The translations under genes and the position numbers were made by a program. The notes beneath the pieces are model-generated. The model ran no database searches. It had not been told where the DNA came from and worked only from the letters and a program-made list of their open reading frames with translations. Shown one piece after another: positions 34,422 through 43,920 of a DNA stretch of 64,000 bases (its first letter is position 1; every line of letters starts with the position of its first letter). Source of the stretch: Gammaproteobacteria bacterium (GTDB taxonomy: Bacteria > Pseudomonadota > Gammaproteobacteria > Steroidobacterales > Steroidobacteraceae); assembly GCA_017577615.1 (NCBI GenBank), contig PKRE01000008.1:122590-186589 (forward strand), read 5' to 3'.

Positions 34422-35009
34422 TCATTCGCGGAACCGTCGAGTCAGATCCTCGAGCTGCTCCGGTGTATCAAGATCAATCGCCGCATTCGGCATGGGCACC
34501 GTGACCAACCGATCCCGATAGCGCTCGAGAACCCTGCGTGCGCCCTGATCCCCACGTAGCTGAGCAAGATCGCTGAAACAAAAATATGGAAAGATCGCAG
34601 GCACACCCACATGACCGTCGTACACAGCAGCCGCGGGTGTCGTGTCGAGGCCGCGCCAAGCGTCGATCAGACGTCGCAAGTCGTCACTCGTGACGGCCAC
34701 TTGATCGCCGAGCAGGATCAACACCGCCTCGCATGCGGGCGGCAAGGCTGCGAGCCCAGCACGTATCGAGGATGCGATCCCCTCCTGCCATTCGCGATTC
34801 AAGACCCAGGAAGCGGAGGTCTTGGACAGCAAAGGGGTGATCTCTGCAGCATGCGCACCGAGCACCACCGTGACGCTGCTGCCAGCGACCGCGACCGCGC
34901 GCGAGACCACGATGTGCAACGCCGGCCTCCCACCCAGCTTGACGAGCTGCTTCGGTCGGCCGAGTCGCGAGGAATCCCCCGCTGCGAGAATGACGATATG
35001 AGGTGTCAT
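34422..35009 (-). CDS. MobA-like NTP transferase (MocA-type molybdenum cofactor cytidylyltransferase)
   Basis: The 195-residue protein has the nucleotide-binding loop ILAAGDSSRLGRPKQLVKLGG at residues 7-27 and a metal-binding LLGDQVAV near 98. Its length and the DLDTPEQLEDL C-terminus match the MocA/NboR-type group. These enzymes attach CMP to molybdopterin for xanthine-dehydrogenase-type enzymes. No molybdoenzyme gene is adjacent, so the role is inferred from the family. Confidence 0.85.
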   Translation of the reverse strand: MTPHIVILAAGDSSRLGRPKQLVKLGGRPALHIVVSRAVAVAGSSVTVVLGAHAAEITPLLSKTSASWVLNREWQEGIASSIRAGLAALPPACEAVLILLGDQVAVTSDDLRRLIDAWRGLDTTPAAAVYDGHVGVPAIFPYFCFSDLAQLRGDQGARRVLERYRDRLVTVPMPNAAIDLDTPEQLEDLTRRFRE

Positions 35010-35060
35010 GCGGTCATTCTAGACTGTAGGCTGGGGCTGTAGGCTGTAGATGAGGGACGT

Positions 35061-35594
35061 ATGGCTGTTCGAACAGTATTGAAGATGGGCGATTCGCGGC
35101 TGCTGCAGAAGGCGAAGCCGGTCGAATCGTTCGATACGTCAGAGCTGCACGCGCTGCTCCAAGACATGCGCGACACCATGGCGGCGCTGAACGGCGCGGG
35201 GCTCGCAGCGCCACAAATTGGCGTCTCGCGGCAAGTCGTGATCTTCGGCGTGAGCAGGAATCCGCGGTACCCCCAGGCTGAGGAAGTGCCGTACACGATC
35301 TTGATCAATCCCGTCGTCGATCCGCTCGACGCGACGATGGAAGAGGGTTGGGAAGGTTGCCTGTCGATCCCGGGCATGCGCGGTCTCGTGCCGCGTTACG
35401 TACGAGTGCGCTACCGCGGCTACGACGAGTACGGCCGCCCAATCGATCGCACAGTCAGCGGCTTCCATGCCCGCGTCGTGCAACATGAGGTGGACCATCT
35501 GAATGGGATCCTCTACCCGATGCGGATTCGGGACTTAAGGAACTTCGGTTTCAATGAGACGCTCTTCCCGGGTCAGGAACTCGTCGACGACTGA
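35061..35594 (+). CDS. def: Peptide deformylase
   Basis: The 177-residue metalloenzyme has all three family motifs: GLAAPQIG (about 47-54), EGCLSIPG (about 98-105) with the metal-binding Cys, and QHEVDHLNG (about 139-147) with the two metal His and catalytic Glu. It removes the formyl group from nascent proteins. It lies alone, without fmt, so it may be a second copy in the genome rather than the def-fmt one. Confidence 0.95.
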   Translation: MAVRTVLKMGDSRLLQKAKPVESFDTSELHALLQDMRDTMAALNGAGLAAPQIGVSRQVVIFGVSRNPRYPQAEEVPYTILINPVVDPLDATMEEGWEGCLSIPGMRGLVPRYVRVRYRGYDEYGRPIDRTVSGFHARVVQHEVDHLNGILYPMRIRDLRNFGFNETLFPGQELVDD

Positions 35595-35662
35595 GCGATT
35601 GCATTCGAGACGGCCAGGCGCATCGAGCTACGCCGGTCGCAAGGTTTGCATGTGAGGACATC

Positions 35663-37138
35663 ATGAGTGCCGTTCGTTCCTTATCTGTTCCGCTCAAAGA
35701 TCCGAGCCTGTTCCGAGAGCAGGCCTTCGTCGCCGGACATTGGGAAGAATCCGAACGGGGAGAGGTGATCGAGGTCGTGAACCCCGCGACCGGCGCGGTG
35801 ATCGGAACCGTGCCCAACCTGGGCGCGGCCGAAACGCGGCGTGCCATCGAAGCTGCACACCGAGCGCTGCCCGATTGGCGCGCCAGAACGGCCAAGGAGC
35901 GCGCACAGATTTTGCGCAGGTGGTTCGACCTCATGATGGCGCACCAGGAAGACCTGGCCGTTCTCATGACGATCGAGCAGGGCAAGCCGCGCGCGGAAAG
36001 CCGCAATGAGATTGCGTACGCCGCGGCCTTTCTCGAATGGTTTGCCGAGGAAGGCAAACGCGCTTACGGCGACGTGATTCCAGGCCACGCTCGCGACAAG
36101 CGCATCGTGGTGTTGAAGCAGCCGGTCGGGGTATGCGCGGCCATCACGCCGTGGAACTTTCCAGCGGCGATGATTGCACGCAAGGTCGCGCCGGCATTGG
36201 CTGCTGGCTGCACCATGGTCATCAAGCCTTCCGAGCTCACGCCCTACTCTGCGCTCGCGATGTGCGTGTTGGCCCAGCGAGCCGGCGTTCCGGATGGCGT
36301 CGTCTCGGTCGTCACTGGAGCGGCACAGCCGATCGGCGAGGAGCTCACAAGCAACCCCCTCGTACGCAAGCTGAGCTTCACGGGCTCGACCGCTGTCGGC
36401 AAGCTGCTCATGGCGCAATGTGCACCTACGGTGAAGAAGCTCTCGCTCGAGCTCGGCGGAAATGCGCCATTCATCGTGTTCGACGATGCCGATCTCGAGA
36501 CGGCCGTGCGCGGCGCAGTCGCGTCGAAGTATCGCAATGCCGGCCAGACGTGCGTGTGCGCCAACAGGATCTACGTGCAAAGCGGTATTTACGATCGATT
36601 CGCCGAGCGTTTGGCCGAAATCGCTGCGGAGATGAAGGTCGGCAATGGTTTGGAGCCAGGCGTGCAGATGGGGCCACTGATCGACGAGCGCGCGATCGAA
36701 AAGGTCGAGCGACACGTAAGCGATGCCCTGTCGCGCGGAGCGCGCATACTGACAGGCGGTCAACGTCTTTCAGGACCTGGGACGTTTTTCACACCCACCG
36801 TACTCACTGATGTAGCACCGGACGCGTTGCCGATGCGAGAAGAGACCTTCGGGCCAGTCGCCCCGTTGGTGCGCTTCGAGACGGAAGAAGAAGTCATTCG
36901 TCTCGCCAACGCAAGCCAGTACGGCTTGGCCGGTTACTTCTACAGCACGAACATCCAACGTGTCTGGCGAGTTGCCGAAGCGCTCGAGTGCGGCATCGTA
37001 GGCATCAACGAAGGAATCATCTCCACAGAAGTCGCGCCGTTCGGCGGCATCAAAGAATCCGGACTCGGTCGCGAGGGCTCGAAGTACGGTCTCGAGGAGT
37101 ATCTAGAGATCAAGTACCTGTGCTTCGGCGGCGTGTAA
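35663..37138 (+). CDS. gabD: NAD(P)-dependent succinate-semialdehyde dehydrogenase
   Basis: The 491-residue aldehyde dehydrogenase has TPWNFPAAMIARKVAPALAA, KPSELTPYSA, FTGSTAVGKLL, the general base motif LELGGNAPFIVFDDADLE and the catalytic Cys in NAGQTCVCANRIYVQ. The C-terminal EVAPFGGIKESGLGREGSKYGLEEY is typical of GabD. It oxidises succinate semialdehyde to succinate in the GABA shunt. No gabT is adjacent. Confidence 0.93.
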   Translation: MSAVRSLSVPLKDPSLFREQAFVAGHWEESERGEVIEVVNPATGAVIGTVPNLGAAETRRAIEAAHRALPDWRARTAKERAQILRRWFDLMMAHQEDLAVLMTIEQGKPRAESRNEIAYAAAFLEWFAEEGKRAYGDVIPGHARDKRIVVLKQPVGVCAAITPWNFPAAMIARKVAPALAAGCTMVIKPSELTPYSALAMCVLAQRAGVPDGVVSVVTGAAQPIGEELTSNPLVRKLSFTGSTAVGKLLMAQCAPTVKKLSLELGGNAPFIVFDDADLETAVRGAVASKYRNAGQTCVCANRIYVQSGIYDRFAERLAEIAAEMKVGNGLEPGVQMGPLIDERAIEKVERHVSDALSRGARILTGGQRLSGPGTFFTPTVLTDVAPDALPMREETFGPVAPLVRFETEEEVIRLANASQYGLAGYFYSTNIQRVWRVAEALECGIVGINEGIISTEVAPFGGIKESGLGREGSKYGLEEYLEIKYLCFGGV

Positions 37139-37257
37139 TCTTCAGACCAAGCCCCAAGCCCCGAATAGTCTCGACCACTGCCAAGCACCTGGGCAAACAC
37201 CTGGGCTGCGGCGGCGTGTAATATTCCGCCCCTGTAGCCCAGAGCCCAGCACCTGCT

Positions 37258-37692
37258 ATGCACGCCCGCGTCAAATGGATCGAAAACGTCACGTTCCTCG
37301 GCGAGTCCGGATCGGGACATAGCGTCATCATGGATGGCGCGCCCGAGCTCGGTGGACGCAACCTCGGCTTTCGACCGATGGAGATGCTGCTGCTGGGCTT
37401 GGGTGGATGCACTGCATTCGATGTCGTGATGATCTTGAAGCGCGGACGCGAACGCGTCACGGATTGCGTGATCGAGATCGAAGCAGAGCGTGCTCAGACT
37501 GATCCGAAGGTCTTCACCAAGATTGCGCTCAAGTACATCGTCACGGGACGCGGGCTCGATCCCAAGAAAGTCGAGCGCGCGGTGGCGCTATCGGCCGATA
37601 AGTATTGCTCCGCAAGCGCCATCCTGGCGAAGACCGCCGAGCTGACGCACACGATCGAGATCGTCGAGGAGAACGAGCGCGCGGCCAACTAG
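37258..37692 (+). CDS. OsmC family peroxide-reducing protein
   Basis: The 144-residue protein has the two redox cysteines of the family in LGGCTAFDVVMIL and KYCSASAILAKT. It belongs to the small OsmC subgroup close to E. coli YhfA. Such proteins reduce organic hydroperoxides or bind thiols. It follows gabD with 119 bp of intergenic DNA. Confidence 0.9.
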   Translation: MHARVKWIENVTFLGESGSGHSVIMDGAPELGGRNLGFRPMEMLLLGLGGCTAFDVVMILKRGRERVTDCVIEIEAERAQTDPKVFTKIALKYIVTGRGLDPKKVERAVALSADKYCSASAILAKTAELTHTIEIVEENERAAN

Positions 37693-37725
37693 AGGCCGAT
37701 GTTCACACGAGCGCGCTTGGTCAGA

Positions 37726-38931
37726 TCAGGCTGACCCGGGGTCCTGCGCGCGATGCGGTTTCCGGATCGCCCACTCGTACATGACACCGCTGCCGAGCGC
37801 ACCGATGCTCATCATGACGGCAAGCGTCGCTGGCTCACCGTCGTTGAAGTAGGCCAGCGCAAATCCGACCAGCATCGGAATCGTCGATTGTAACGCCCCC
37901 ATCATGGCCGAGGCGGCGCCGGCGATGTGGGCGTATGGGCCCAAGCCAAGCGCTGCTGCTTGCGGCGTGATACGAGCAACGGCCACGAAGAACGAGAGCT
38001 GCAGCACAACGAACAGCCACAGCGGCACCTCGAAGGCGAGCGTCAGCGCCACCAATCCAAGTCCGATGAGGCTCGGCACCCACACGGTACGCTCGAGCAG
38101 CTGCTCAGGCGTTTGTTTACGGAGCGCGACGATATTGAGACGGCTTGCAGCCATGAAAGTGAAGCCGTTCGCGGCAAGCAGCCATCCGAACTGTTGCGGC
38201 GACAGGCCGTAACGCTCGATCAGCACCGTGGGCGCACCCGTCACATAGGCGAACAGCGCCGCCATGCCGAACGAACCTGCGAGCGTGTAGCCGATGAACG
38301 CGCGATCACGAATCAGCGTGTGATAGTCGAGCGCGACCATGGGAAGACTCAAGGGTCGTGCGCTGCGTGTGGCCCGCTCCTCGACCAGCACGACATGCAT
38401 CGCAATGAGAAGGACGACCGCGAGCAGCGCCTGAAACGCGAACACGCCACGCCATCCGAATGCCGTCACGACGACGCCACCAACGCTGGGCGCCAGGATC
38501 GGGCCAAATGCCACGATCGCCATCAAGATCGAGAATGCACGCGCGGCCTCGTGCGGCTCACAGCGATCGCGCACGATCGCTCGCCCTATCACCATGCCGC
38601 CGCAGGCACCCAACGCTTGCAGCACACGCATGCCCATCAGCATGGACATGCTCGACGACAACATGCAGCCGATGGACCCTAGCGCGTAGAGCACGAAGCT
38701 CGCGTACAGAGGCGGCTTGCGTCCGAAGCGATCACTCAGCGGCCCGTAGACGAGCTGTCCGAGCGCGATACCAATCAGGTACGCCGACATCGTCTTCTCG
38801 ACACCCTGCGCGGCGAGATCCTGCTCGATCGCGGGAAACCCTGGCAGGTACATGTCGATCGTGACCGGCCCGACGGCGGTCATCGCGCCGATGAGCAACA
38901 GCCAACCCGGAAGCTTGTGCGATGGCGGCAT
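37726..38931 (-). CDS. Bcr/CflA family MFS multidrug efflux transporter
   Basis: The 401-residue protein has twelve predicted helices. Motifs match the Bcr/CflA drug:H+ antiporters: TIDMYLPGFPAIEQDL in the first helix region, YGPLSDRFGRKPPL in the loop between helices two and three, and RVLQALGACGGMVIGRAIVRD. It should export drugs or small metabolites; the substrate is not predictable. Confidence 0.92.
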   Translation of the reverse strand: MPPSHKLPGWLLLIGAMTAVGPVTIDMYLPGFPAIEQDLAAQGVEKTMSAYLIGIALGQLVYGPLSDRFGRKPPLYASFVLYALGSIGCMLSSSMSMLMGMRVLQALGACGGMVIGRAIVRDRCEPHEAARAFSILMAIVAFGPILAPSVGGVVVTAFGWRGVFAFQALLAVVLLIAMHVVLVEERATRSARPLSLPMVALDYHTLIRDRAFIGYTLAGSFGMAALFAYVTGAPTVLIERYGLSPQQFGWLLAANGFTFMAASRLNIVALRKQTPEQLLERTVWVPSLIGLGLVALTLAFEVPLWLFVVLQLSFFVAVARITPQAAALGLGPYAHIAGAASAMMGALQSTIPMLVGFALAYFNDGEPATLAVMMSIGALGSGVMYEWAIRKPHRAQDPGSA

Positions 38932-38975
38932 TCAAAGAGTCGAGAAGGCGATCCCGAGTTCGTGGTCGTAAACGA

Positions 38976-39001
38976 GGACGCCGCTGCGAGCAGCGGCGTC
39001 C
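38976..39001. terminator. 12-bp perfect hairpin between MFS and S-formylglutathione hydrolase genes
   Basis: GGACGCCGCTGC and GCAGCGGCGTCC pair around a 2-nt centre. It lies just past the end of the S-formylglutathione hydrolase gene on the minus strand, so it may terminate it, but the following T-tract is weak (TCGTTT). Confidence 0.5.
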
Positions 39002-39033
39002 CTAGGTATCGCAGCAGGAGCTACGCTGCGCCT

Positions 39034-39876
39034 TTAGACAAGGCGCTCGGCGTGATGTTTCATGTGGTCTGCGATGAACGTCGAGATGAAATAATAGCCG
39101 TGATCGTAGCCCTCCTGTCGCCGCAGCGTCAGCTGCGTTCCGGACTTGCGACAAGCCTCCTCGAGCAGCTCTGGCTTCAATTGCTCGGTCAGAAACTTGT
39201 CCGCCGTGCCCTGATCGACCAGGATGGTGTCGTGGTAGCGCTCGGCTGCAAGCAGCTCCGAGGCATCATACGCGCGCCAGGCTTCGCGATTGGGACCGAG
39301 ATAGCCAGTAAACGCCTTCTGACCCCACGGGCACTGCATGGGTGCGCTGATTGGCGCAAAAGCCGACACGGAACGATACTTGTCTCGGTTCCTGAGGGCG
39401 ATCACCAAGGCACCGTGTCCGCCCATGGAATGGCCGAAGATGCTTTGCCTGTCTTCCAGCGCGACGCCGAGCGAGTTCACGAGCTCGGGCAGCTCACGCG
39501 TCACATAGCTGTACATGCGATAGCTCTGCGACCAGGGCTCTTCTGTCGCGTCGACGTAAAAGCCTGCCGCAAGCCCGAAATCCCAACTCTCGTCGTCGCC
39601 CGGGTAGCGAGTCTTACGGGGACTCGTGTCCGGCGCGACGAGCATGATGCCGAGCTCCGCCGCCAGCCGCTGCGCGCCCGCCTTGATCATGAAAGTCTCT
39701 TCCGTGCACGTCAGACCCGCCAGGTAGTACAGCACAGGCACGCGCCGTTTCTCTGCTTGCGGAGGGATGTACACCGAAAAGCGCATCTCCGATCGGCACT
39801 CGCGCGACTCGTGCGCGTAGAAACGTTGCGTACCGCCGAAGCAGCGATGTTCCGAGATGAGATTGAGCGAAGACAT
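39034..39876 (-). CDS. S-formylglutathione hydrolase
   Basis: The 280-residue esterase has the nucleophile elbow GHSMGGHGAL, YYLAGLTCTEETFMIKAGAQR and the C-terminal GYDHGYYFISTF with the catalytic His. It converts S-formylglutathione to formate and glutathione in formaldehyde detoxification. The partner dehydrogenase (FrmA) is not in the window. Length and motifs match the FrmB/FghA/esterase D family. Confidence 0.95.
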   Translation of the reverse strand: MSSLNLISEHRCFGGTQRFYAHESRECRSEMRFSVYIPPQAEKRRVPVLYYLAGLTCTEETFMIKAGAQRLAAELGIMLVAPDTSPRKTRYPGDDESWDFGLAAGFYVDATEEPWSQSYRMYSYVTRELPELVNSLGVALEDRQSIFGHSMGGHGALVIALRNRDKYRSVSAFAPISAPMQCPWGQKAFTGYLGPNREAWRAYDASELLAAERYHDTILVDQGTADKFLTEQLKPELLEEACRKSGTQLTLRRQEGYDHGYYFISTFIADHMKHHAERLV

Positions 39877-40113
39877 GTTGCAACCCGTAATCGTGAGCGT
39901 TGGAGGGAGGAACGCAGCAAAGCTTCGTCGTTCCCGAGAGAGTTCTTATTGGAGCATAGTCGCGTGCGAAATTGCATCCTGTGACACTGTCACGCTCTGC
40001 AAAACTTGCGCAGCAGAAAATGTTGCTGCGCAGAGCGCGTGACTCGCATGCGTGCCGTCGTACAATAGCAGAAGCGTCATCTCCACTCTCTTACCCAACG
40101 ATCGAGGCTCATC

Positions 40114-40668
40114 ATGGCCGTTGAATCGAACATGATGCCGCTTGGGACCAAAGCGCCTGCGTTTCGCTTACCCGATTACAAAGGCAACATCGTCTCCATA
40201 GACGATTTCAGTGCATCGCCCGCGTTGCTCGTCGCCTTCATCTGTAATCACTGCCCGTACGTCAAGCATATCCGACACGAGTTCGCACGTTTCGCCCGCG
40301 AGTACCAACCTCGCGGGCTGGCCGTGGTCGCAATCGCATCGAACGACACTGAAACGCATCCGCAGGACGGGCCGCAGGGCATGGCAGAAGAAGCCGAGTC
40401 GGCGGGCTATACGTTCCCCTACCTGTTCGACGAGACCCAAGAGGTCGCGCGTGCCTATCAAGCGGCATGCACGCCCGATTTCTTCCTGTTCGATCAGGAG
40501 CGCAAGCTGGTCTATCGCGGACAGTTCGATGCGAGCCGTCCAGGCAACAACGTTCCCGTGACCGGCAGCGATCTGCGCGCAGCGTGCGATGCCGTCCTCG
40601 CGGGCCAACCGGTGACGATCGAGCAGCGCCCGAGCATGGGCTGCAGCATCAAGTGGAAGCAAAAGTGA
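40114..40668 (+). CDS. Thioredoxin-family redoxin
   Basis: The 184-residue AhpC/TSA-type redoxin has the N-terminal LGTKAPAFRLPDYKGN and the active-site segment AFICNHCPYVKHI, with a CxxC pair (CNHC). The tail has SMGCSIKWK, a conserved signature of this group. It is probably a cytosolic thiol-disulfide protein; the exact role is unknown. Confidence 0.85.
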   Translation: MAVESNMMPLGTKAPAFRLPDYKGNIVSIDDFSASPALLVAFICNHCPYVKHIRHEFARFAREYQPRGLAVVAIASNDTETHPQDGPQGMAEEAESAGYTFPYLFDETQEVARAYQAACTPDFFLFDQERKLVYRGQFDASRPGNNVPVTGSDLRAACDAVLAGQPVTIEQRPSMGCSIKWKQK

Positions 40669-40671
40669 GCT

Positions 40672-41463
40672 TCAACGTAGTGGCACGCTCACGCTGAGCA
40701 ATCCCCCGCCGTCGGCCGCATGGAAGGCGACTTGCACAGGCGCATCGTTGCCCAGGAATGCTCCGTTGACGAACGAAGCGAGGAAATGGCCCAGCGCCAT
40801 GCCGACGAGGGTATCGGACGGATAGTGATAACCAGCCTCGATGCGCGACCACGACGTTCCGATCGTCAGCGCATAGAAACCGATGTCGAGCGCTCGCGTC
40901 ACGCCTGGCGCAAGATCGAGCGCATGCATGTTCTCCGATGCCAGGCGCATGTGCACGGCCGCAGCAGAGGTATGACCGGATGGAAAGCTTTGCGTGTCAG
41001 AGCCGTTCGGACGTCTGCGATCACTGATGTCTTTGAGGCGCGAGTTCAGGTTCGCAGTTGCGCTCACCGCCGCGACTTGCACCAGTGTGCCTCTTGCTTT
41101 GTTCAAGAGCCATTCGCCCGCGGTCTGACCCGAGGGCATGACAGCGATCGTCACGTAGTGCAGAGCAGCGGAAGCATCGCGCAAGTCGTCGCTCCAACGC
41201 TCCGCGTCCGACTGTGAGCCGAACACCGGCGTATGCCTGCAGGCCCAGGCCGCAGCACGCCGGTCCCAATCGTCGATCTGAACCAGCGCTGCTCCGACGA
41301 GCGGTGCCCACACCCAAGGATCGCTCGCTGCCTCACGTGCAGCGGTGCCGACACGCGACCAAGACGGTGTCAGCGTGGCTTCTCCTCCCCACCCTCGCCC
41401 GCTCGGCAACGTCGAGCATCCGGTGCACAGGAGAACAACGATCACAAGGGCAACCTTTCTCAT
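40672..41463 (-). CDS. PAP2-superfamily phosphatase lipoprotein
   Basis: The 263-residue protein begins with a lipoprotein signal (ALVIVVLLCTGC). The acid-phosphatase motifs are in order: KDISDRRRPNG, PSGHTSAA and SRIEAGYHYPSDTLVG. It should dephosphorylate lipid or polyprenyl phosphates at the membrane. It converges with the redoxin gene, leaving only three bases between them. Confidence 0.9.
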   Translation of the reverse strand: MRKVALVIVVLLCTGCSTLPSGRGWGGEATLTPSWSRVGTAAREAASDPWVWAPLVGAALVQIDDWDRRAAAWACRHTPVFGSQSDAERWSDDLRDASAALHYVTIAVMPSGQTAGEWLLNKARGTLVQVAAVSATANLNSRLKDISDRRRPNGSDTQSFPSGHTSAAAVHMRLASENMHALDLAPGVTRALDIGFYALTIGTSWSRIEAGYHYPSDTLVGMALGHFLASFVNGAFLGNDAPVQVAFHAADGGGLLSVSVPLR

Positions 41464-41658
41464 ACCGACAAAAAGACCATAGGCAGCGGTGACAGGCTAC
41501 AGCAACAGCATGCATCGCGCGTGCTTACTGCCCGCGATTGCACCGTGCGCCATCCGTAACCCACGAATCAAAGCACACTCTGCGCCGGGGAGGATTGGCA
41601 ACACGGGTGAGGAGGTGCCACTGGACAACGTAAGAGGTGCGTCGGATAGCCGACGTAG

Positions 41659-41742
41659 AGGCGCCGGAACGTTGGCGGGAAGCTACTGCTGAAAAGCTGG
41701 CGGCCAGGCGCCGGCGGGAAGCTGCTACCGAAAAGCTGGCGA
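41659..41742. repeat. 39-bp direct repeat
   Basis: Segments beginning GGCGGGAAGCT at 41674 and 41713 and ending AAAAGCTGGCG are near-identical over about 30 bp, with AGGCGCCGG preceding both. They lie between the PAP2 gene and the MacB-type operon end, next to a REP-like palindrome. Confidence 0.75.
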
Positions 41743-41760
41743 GAAGAGGTGCTACTGGTT

Positions 41761-41800
41761 CCTTCCCCGCGCAGGCGGGGGAAGGTCAGGAAGGGGGCGC
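41761..41800. repeat. REP-like GC-rich palindrome
   Basis: CCTTCCCCGC and GCGGGGGAAGG pair around a short centre, followed by TCAGGAAGGGGG. The same layout (palindrome, TCAG, G-run) occurs at 51165-51260 and in variant form at 28079-28120. Confidence 0.7.
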
Positions 41801-41813
41801 CCGCCCTCACCTC

Positions 41814-43022
41814 TTACTCATGCCGGAGCGCTTCGATTGGATCGAGCTGTGCTGCACGCCGCGCGGGGAAATAACCAAATATGACGCCGACCGCCGCCGA
41901 GAAGAGGAACGCGATCAGGATGATCCCGGGATTGAACACATAAGGCACGTTGAAGGCATTGTTGGCCAAGATGCCCGCCGTCAATCCGAGCACGATGCCG
42001 ATGATGCCGCCCAACGCTGCCAGCGTGACAGACTCGACCAGGAACTGCAGCAACACGTCCTTTGCCATCGCACCAACCGCGAGCCGAATGCCGATCTCGC
42101 GCGTACGCTCCGTGACAGACACGAGCATGATGTTCATGATGCCGACCCCGCCGACGACAAGGCTCACCGCAGCGACAGCGCTCAAGAGTGTCGTCATCAC
42201 GCGCGAAGAGCTGGTGAATGCAGCGGTGATCTCCTGCATGTCGCGTACGTTGAAGTCGTCCTCGGCGCCCTCGCGGATCTTGCGCCGTTCACGCATGAGG
42301 CGCTCGACATCCGCTTTCACTTTTGCGGTCGATGCCGTATCGCGCGCCGAGATCATGATGACGTTCACATCCGTGTTGCCGACCAGCCGTCGCTGCAGCA
42401 TGCGTATCGGCACGAGCACCACATCGTCCTGATTCTGGCCGAATCCCGACAGGCCCTTGGGCGTCAGCACGCCAATGACTTGGCATGCCACTTTGCCAAG
42501 CCGCATGTTCGCGCCCAGCGGATCTTGACTGCCGAAGAGCTCCTGCTTGATCGTCTCGCCGAGAATGCACACGGCTGCACCTGCGCGCAGCTCGGATTCG
42601 GAGAAATTGCGGCCGCTCGCCAGCGGCCAATCGCGCACGTCCAGGTATTGGTCGGTCGTGCCGACGACCTGAGTGGACCAATTGGCATTGCCATAGATCG
42701 CCTGCACGCTCGTGTTCGAAGTGGGCGCGACGGCGCGGATGCCCGTGACCTCCTCTTCGATTGCGCGCACATCATCGAGCGTGAAAGGAGGTGCAGCCCC
42801 ACGAGCCCCGCCACCACCAAACCCTTGGCCGCGAAACACCTGCAGCAGGTTCGTGCCGAGCTTCTGCATGTCCGCCTGCACTTGCGCGGTGGCGCCCTCG
42901 CCGATCGTGACCATCGTGATCACCGACGCAACGCCGATCACGATGCCGAGGATCGTGAGCGAGGAACGCAGGACATTGCGGCGAATCTCTCGCAGCGCGA
43001 GTAGCAAGGCGTTCAGGAACAT
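41814..43022 (-). CDS. MacB-type ABC transporter permease
   Basis: The 402-residue protein has an N-terminal helix (IRRNVLRSSLTILGIVIGVASVITMVTIG), a large periplasmic MacB_PCD domain (about 45-240) and three C-terminal helices of the FtsX domain (EIGIRLAVGAMAKDVLLQFLVE ... IEALRHE). It is the membrane half of a tripartite efflux pump. The start chosen gives MFLNALLLALREIRRN; the upstream extension lacks family similarity. Confidence 0.92.
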   Translation of the reverse strand: MFLNALLLALREIRRNVLRSSLTILGIVIGVASVITMVTIGEGATAQVQADMQKLGTNLLQVFRGQGFGGGGARGAAPPFTLDDVRAIEEEVTGIRAVAPTSNTSVQAIYGNANWSTQVVGTTDQYLDVRDWPLASGRNFSESELRAGAAVCILGETIKQELFGSQDPLGANMRLGKVACQVIGVLTPKGLSGFGQNQDDVVLVPIRMLQRRLVGNTDVNVIMISARDTASTAKVKADVERLMRERRKIREGAEDDFNVRDMQEITAAFTSSSRVMTTLLSAVAAVSLVVGGVGIMNIMLVSVTERTREIGIRLAVGAMAKDVLLQFLVESVTLAALGGIIGIVLGLTAGILANNAFNVPYVFNPGIILIAFLFSAAVGVIFGYFPARRAAQLDPIEALRHE

Positions 43023-43188
43023 GGACACGATTCCCAGAGAAGGGCTTGGGACAAGGGGCTCGGGGCTGGAGCCATAAGACCGGAACCTTTCTCGGCCCAA
43101 TCCGGGACTCGACCTGTGTCTACATCAACTCGATGTGCTTGCATCATGCCGTGCGTTGTTGATGCGTGCTGGCTCCAGCCTCCGATCA

Positions 43189-43920
43189 TCATCCGACCTG
43201 CTCGCCCACTCGTTGCGGCTCGTTCTGCTCGTCACTTTCGATGAGGCCGTCGCGGAAGCGCACGATCCGGCGGGTCCATACGGCGATGTCCGGCTCGTGC
43301 GTCACCATGACGATCGTGATGCCGCGCTGCTCGTTGAGTGAGGTAAGCAGTTTCATGATCTCGATACTGGTGGCGGTATCCAGATTGCCCGTCGGTTCGT
43401 CCGCGAAGAGCACCTTGGGCTCGGTCACGATAGCACGCGCAATTGCCACACGCTGTTGCTGTCCTCCCGACAGCTGATTGGGCACATGGGTTTCGCGACC
43501 GGACAGTCCCACCTCGGCCAGCGCACGACGTGCGCGGGCCCGCCGCTCCTGTGCGGGCATGCCGCGATAGATGAGCGGCAGCTCGACATTCTCCAACGCG
43601 GTCGTACGACTCAGCAGATTGAACCCTTGGAACACGAAGCCAAGGTACTCGCGACGCAGCAGGGCACGTTGATCGGAAGAGAGCTGCCCGACTGGCACGC
43701 CCAGGAGTTTGTACGTGCCCGATGTGGGCGTATCTAGACATCCGAGGATGTTCATGCAAGTCGACTTGCCCGAGCCGCTCGGTCCCATGACGGCCACGAA
43801 CTCGCCTGCACCGATAGTGAGATCGATGCCGCGTAGCGCGCGCACCTGTCCTTCGCCTTCTCCATAAACCTTCGTGACTTGGGACAGCTCGATAACGGGT
43901 GTCCCAGGAACGGTTCTCAT
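43189..43920 (-). CDS. MacB-type ABC transporter ATP-binding protein
   Basis: The 243-residue ATPase has Walker A GPSGSGKST, signature LSGGQQQR, Walker B VLFADEPTGNLD and VTHEPD. It is of the LolD/MacB class. It energises the permease encoded after it. Its ATG overlaps the adaptor gene stop in ATGA. In E. coli MacB the two halves are fused; here they are separate genes. Confidence 0.93.
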   Translation of the reverse strand: MRTVPGTPVIELSQVTKVYGEGEGQVRALRGIDLTIGAGEFVAVMGPSGSGKSTCMNILGCLDTPTSGTYKLLGVPVGQLSSDQRALLRREYLGFVFQGFNLLSRTTALENVELPLIYRGMPAQERRARARRALAEVGLSGRETHVPNQLSGGQQQRVAIARAIVTEPKVLFADEPTGNLDTATSIEIMKLLTSLNEQRGITIVMVTHEPDIAVWTRRIVRFRDGLIESDEQNEPQRVGEQVG

